DNA of 39,515 nucleotides from NCBI GenBank assembly GCA_003150225.1, contig QAND01000025.1, forward strand, positions 1 through 39,515, given 5' to 3'. Each line of letters opens with the position of its first letter. Positions within the stretch are counted from its first letter, which is position 1. This document shows, one piece after another, positions 39,490 to 39,515 of the stretch. Source of the stretch: Bacillota bacterium (GTDB lineage: Bacteria; Bacillota; Clostridia; Christensenellales; QAND01). Under the pieces are notes generated by a model. That model was not told the origin of the DNA. It did no database searches and was given only the letters and a program-made list of their open reading frames with translations. A program made the position numbers and the translations under genes.

Positions 39490-39515
39490 AAGAAAAAGGA
39501 TAAAGGAAAAGCCCC

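Noticed and set aside
1..39515. CRISPR arrays, insertion sequences, prophage genes, tRNA or rRNA
   Set aside because: No regularly spaced repeats with unique spacers, transposase or integrase motifs, or tRNA TPsiC-type segments with matching stems were found.

Overview
The window looks like a chromosomal segment from a spore-forming, strictly anaerobic Firmicute of the class Clostridia with an unusually high G+C content. Evidence is the spmA-spmB pair, an AbrB-family regulator, a glmS ribozyme, a zinc peptidase of the YugP type, AsnRS and MetRS of Firmicute style, a tungstate ABC transporter and the radical-SAM/TatD/metG arrangement. An Oscillospirales- or Christensenellales-like gut lineage is my best guess, but no rRNA or other marker is present to prove it. 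I see no insertion sequence, prophage, CRISPR array, tRNA or rRNA. Most strands opposite long genes carry long shadow reading frames because of the base composition.

Layout. Positions 1-1,656 (minus): a partial small membrane protein, a DUF2087-GNAT fusion and a helix-turn-helix-like regulator. 1,838-3,220 (minus) asnS; 3,347-5,158 (plus) an unrecognised protein and a membrane zinc peptidase. 5,215-9,288 (minus): comB-like gene, metG, tatD and a TatD-associated radical SAM protein. 9,453-10,535 (minus) spmA-spmB, divergent from an abrB-like gene (10,681). 11,364 (plus) nicotinamidase-like hydrolase. 12,231-14,563 (minus) tupA-tupB-tupC tungstate importer, preceded by an RNA leader that matches the Moco/Tuco riboswitch family. 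14,861-16,728 (plus) vanZ-like and AlkZ/YcaQ-like genes. 16,857-18,674 (minus) glmS with its self-cleaving ribozyme leader. 19,171-21,508 (plus) two tandem aldo/keto reductases with C-terminal ferredoxin domains, then a nucleotidyltransferase. 22,267-24,093 (minus) typA. 24,235-31,114 (minus) a probable single transcript: GNAT, NAD synthetase, the three UDP-N-acetyl-L-fucosamine enzymes (CapE/F/G, also called FnlA/B/C) and a glycosyltransferase. 31,223-37,215 (minus) pstC-pstA-pstB, phoU, and a PhoP/PhoR-type two-component system. 37,517-39,489 (plus) a serine-palmitoyltransferase-like enzyme translationally coupled to a short-chain reductase, a possible start of a sphingoid-base pathway.

Most noteworthy: (1) the tupA leader, whose conserved blocks and ribosome-binding-site overlap fit a molybdenum/tungsten cofactor riboswitch; (2) an NAD synthetase whose fused glutaminase domain has lost all three catalytic residues of the Glu-Lys-Cys triad; (3) the Spt-like/ketoreductase pair, unexpected in Clostridia; (4) a 300-base intergenic region inside the pst-pho cluster made of imperfect ~70-base repeats and hairpins; (5) a perfect 22-base palindrome over the vanZ promoter. 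All identifications are from reading the sequence; no database search was run.
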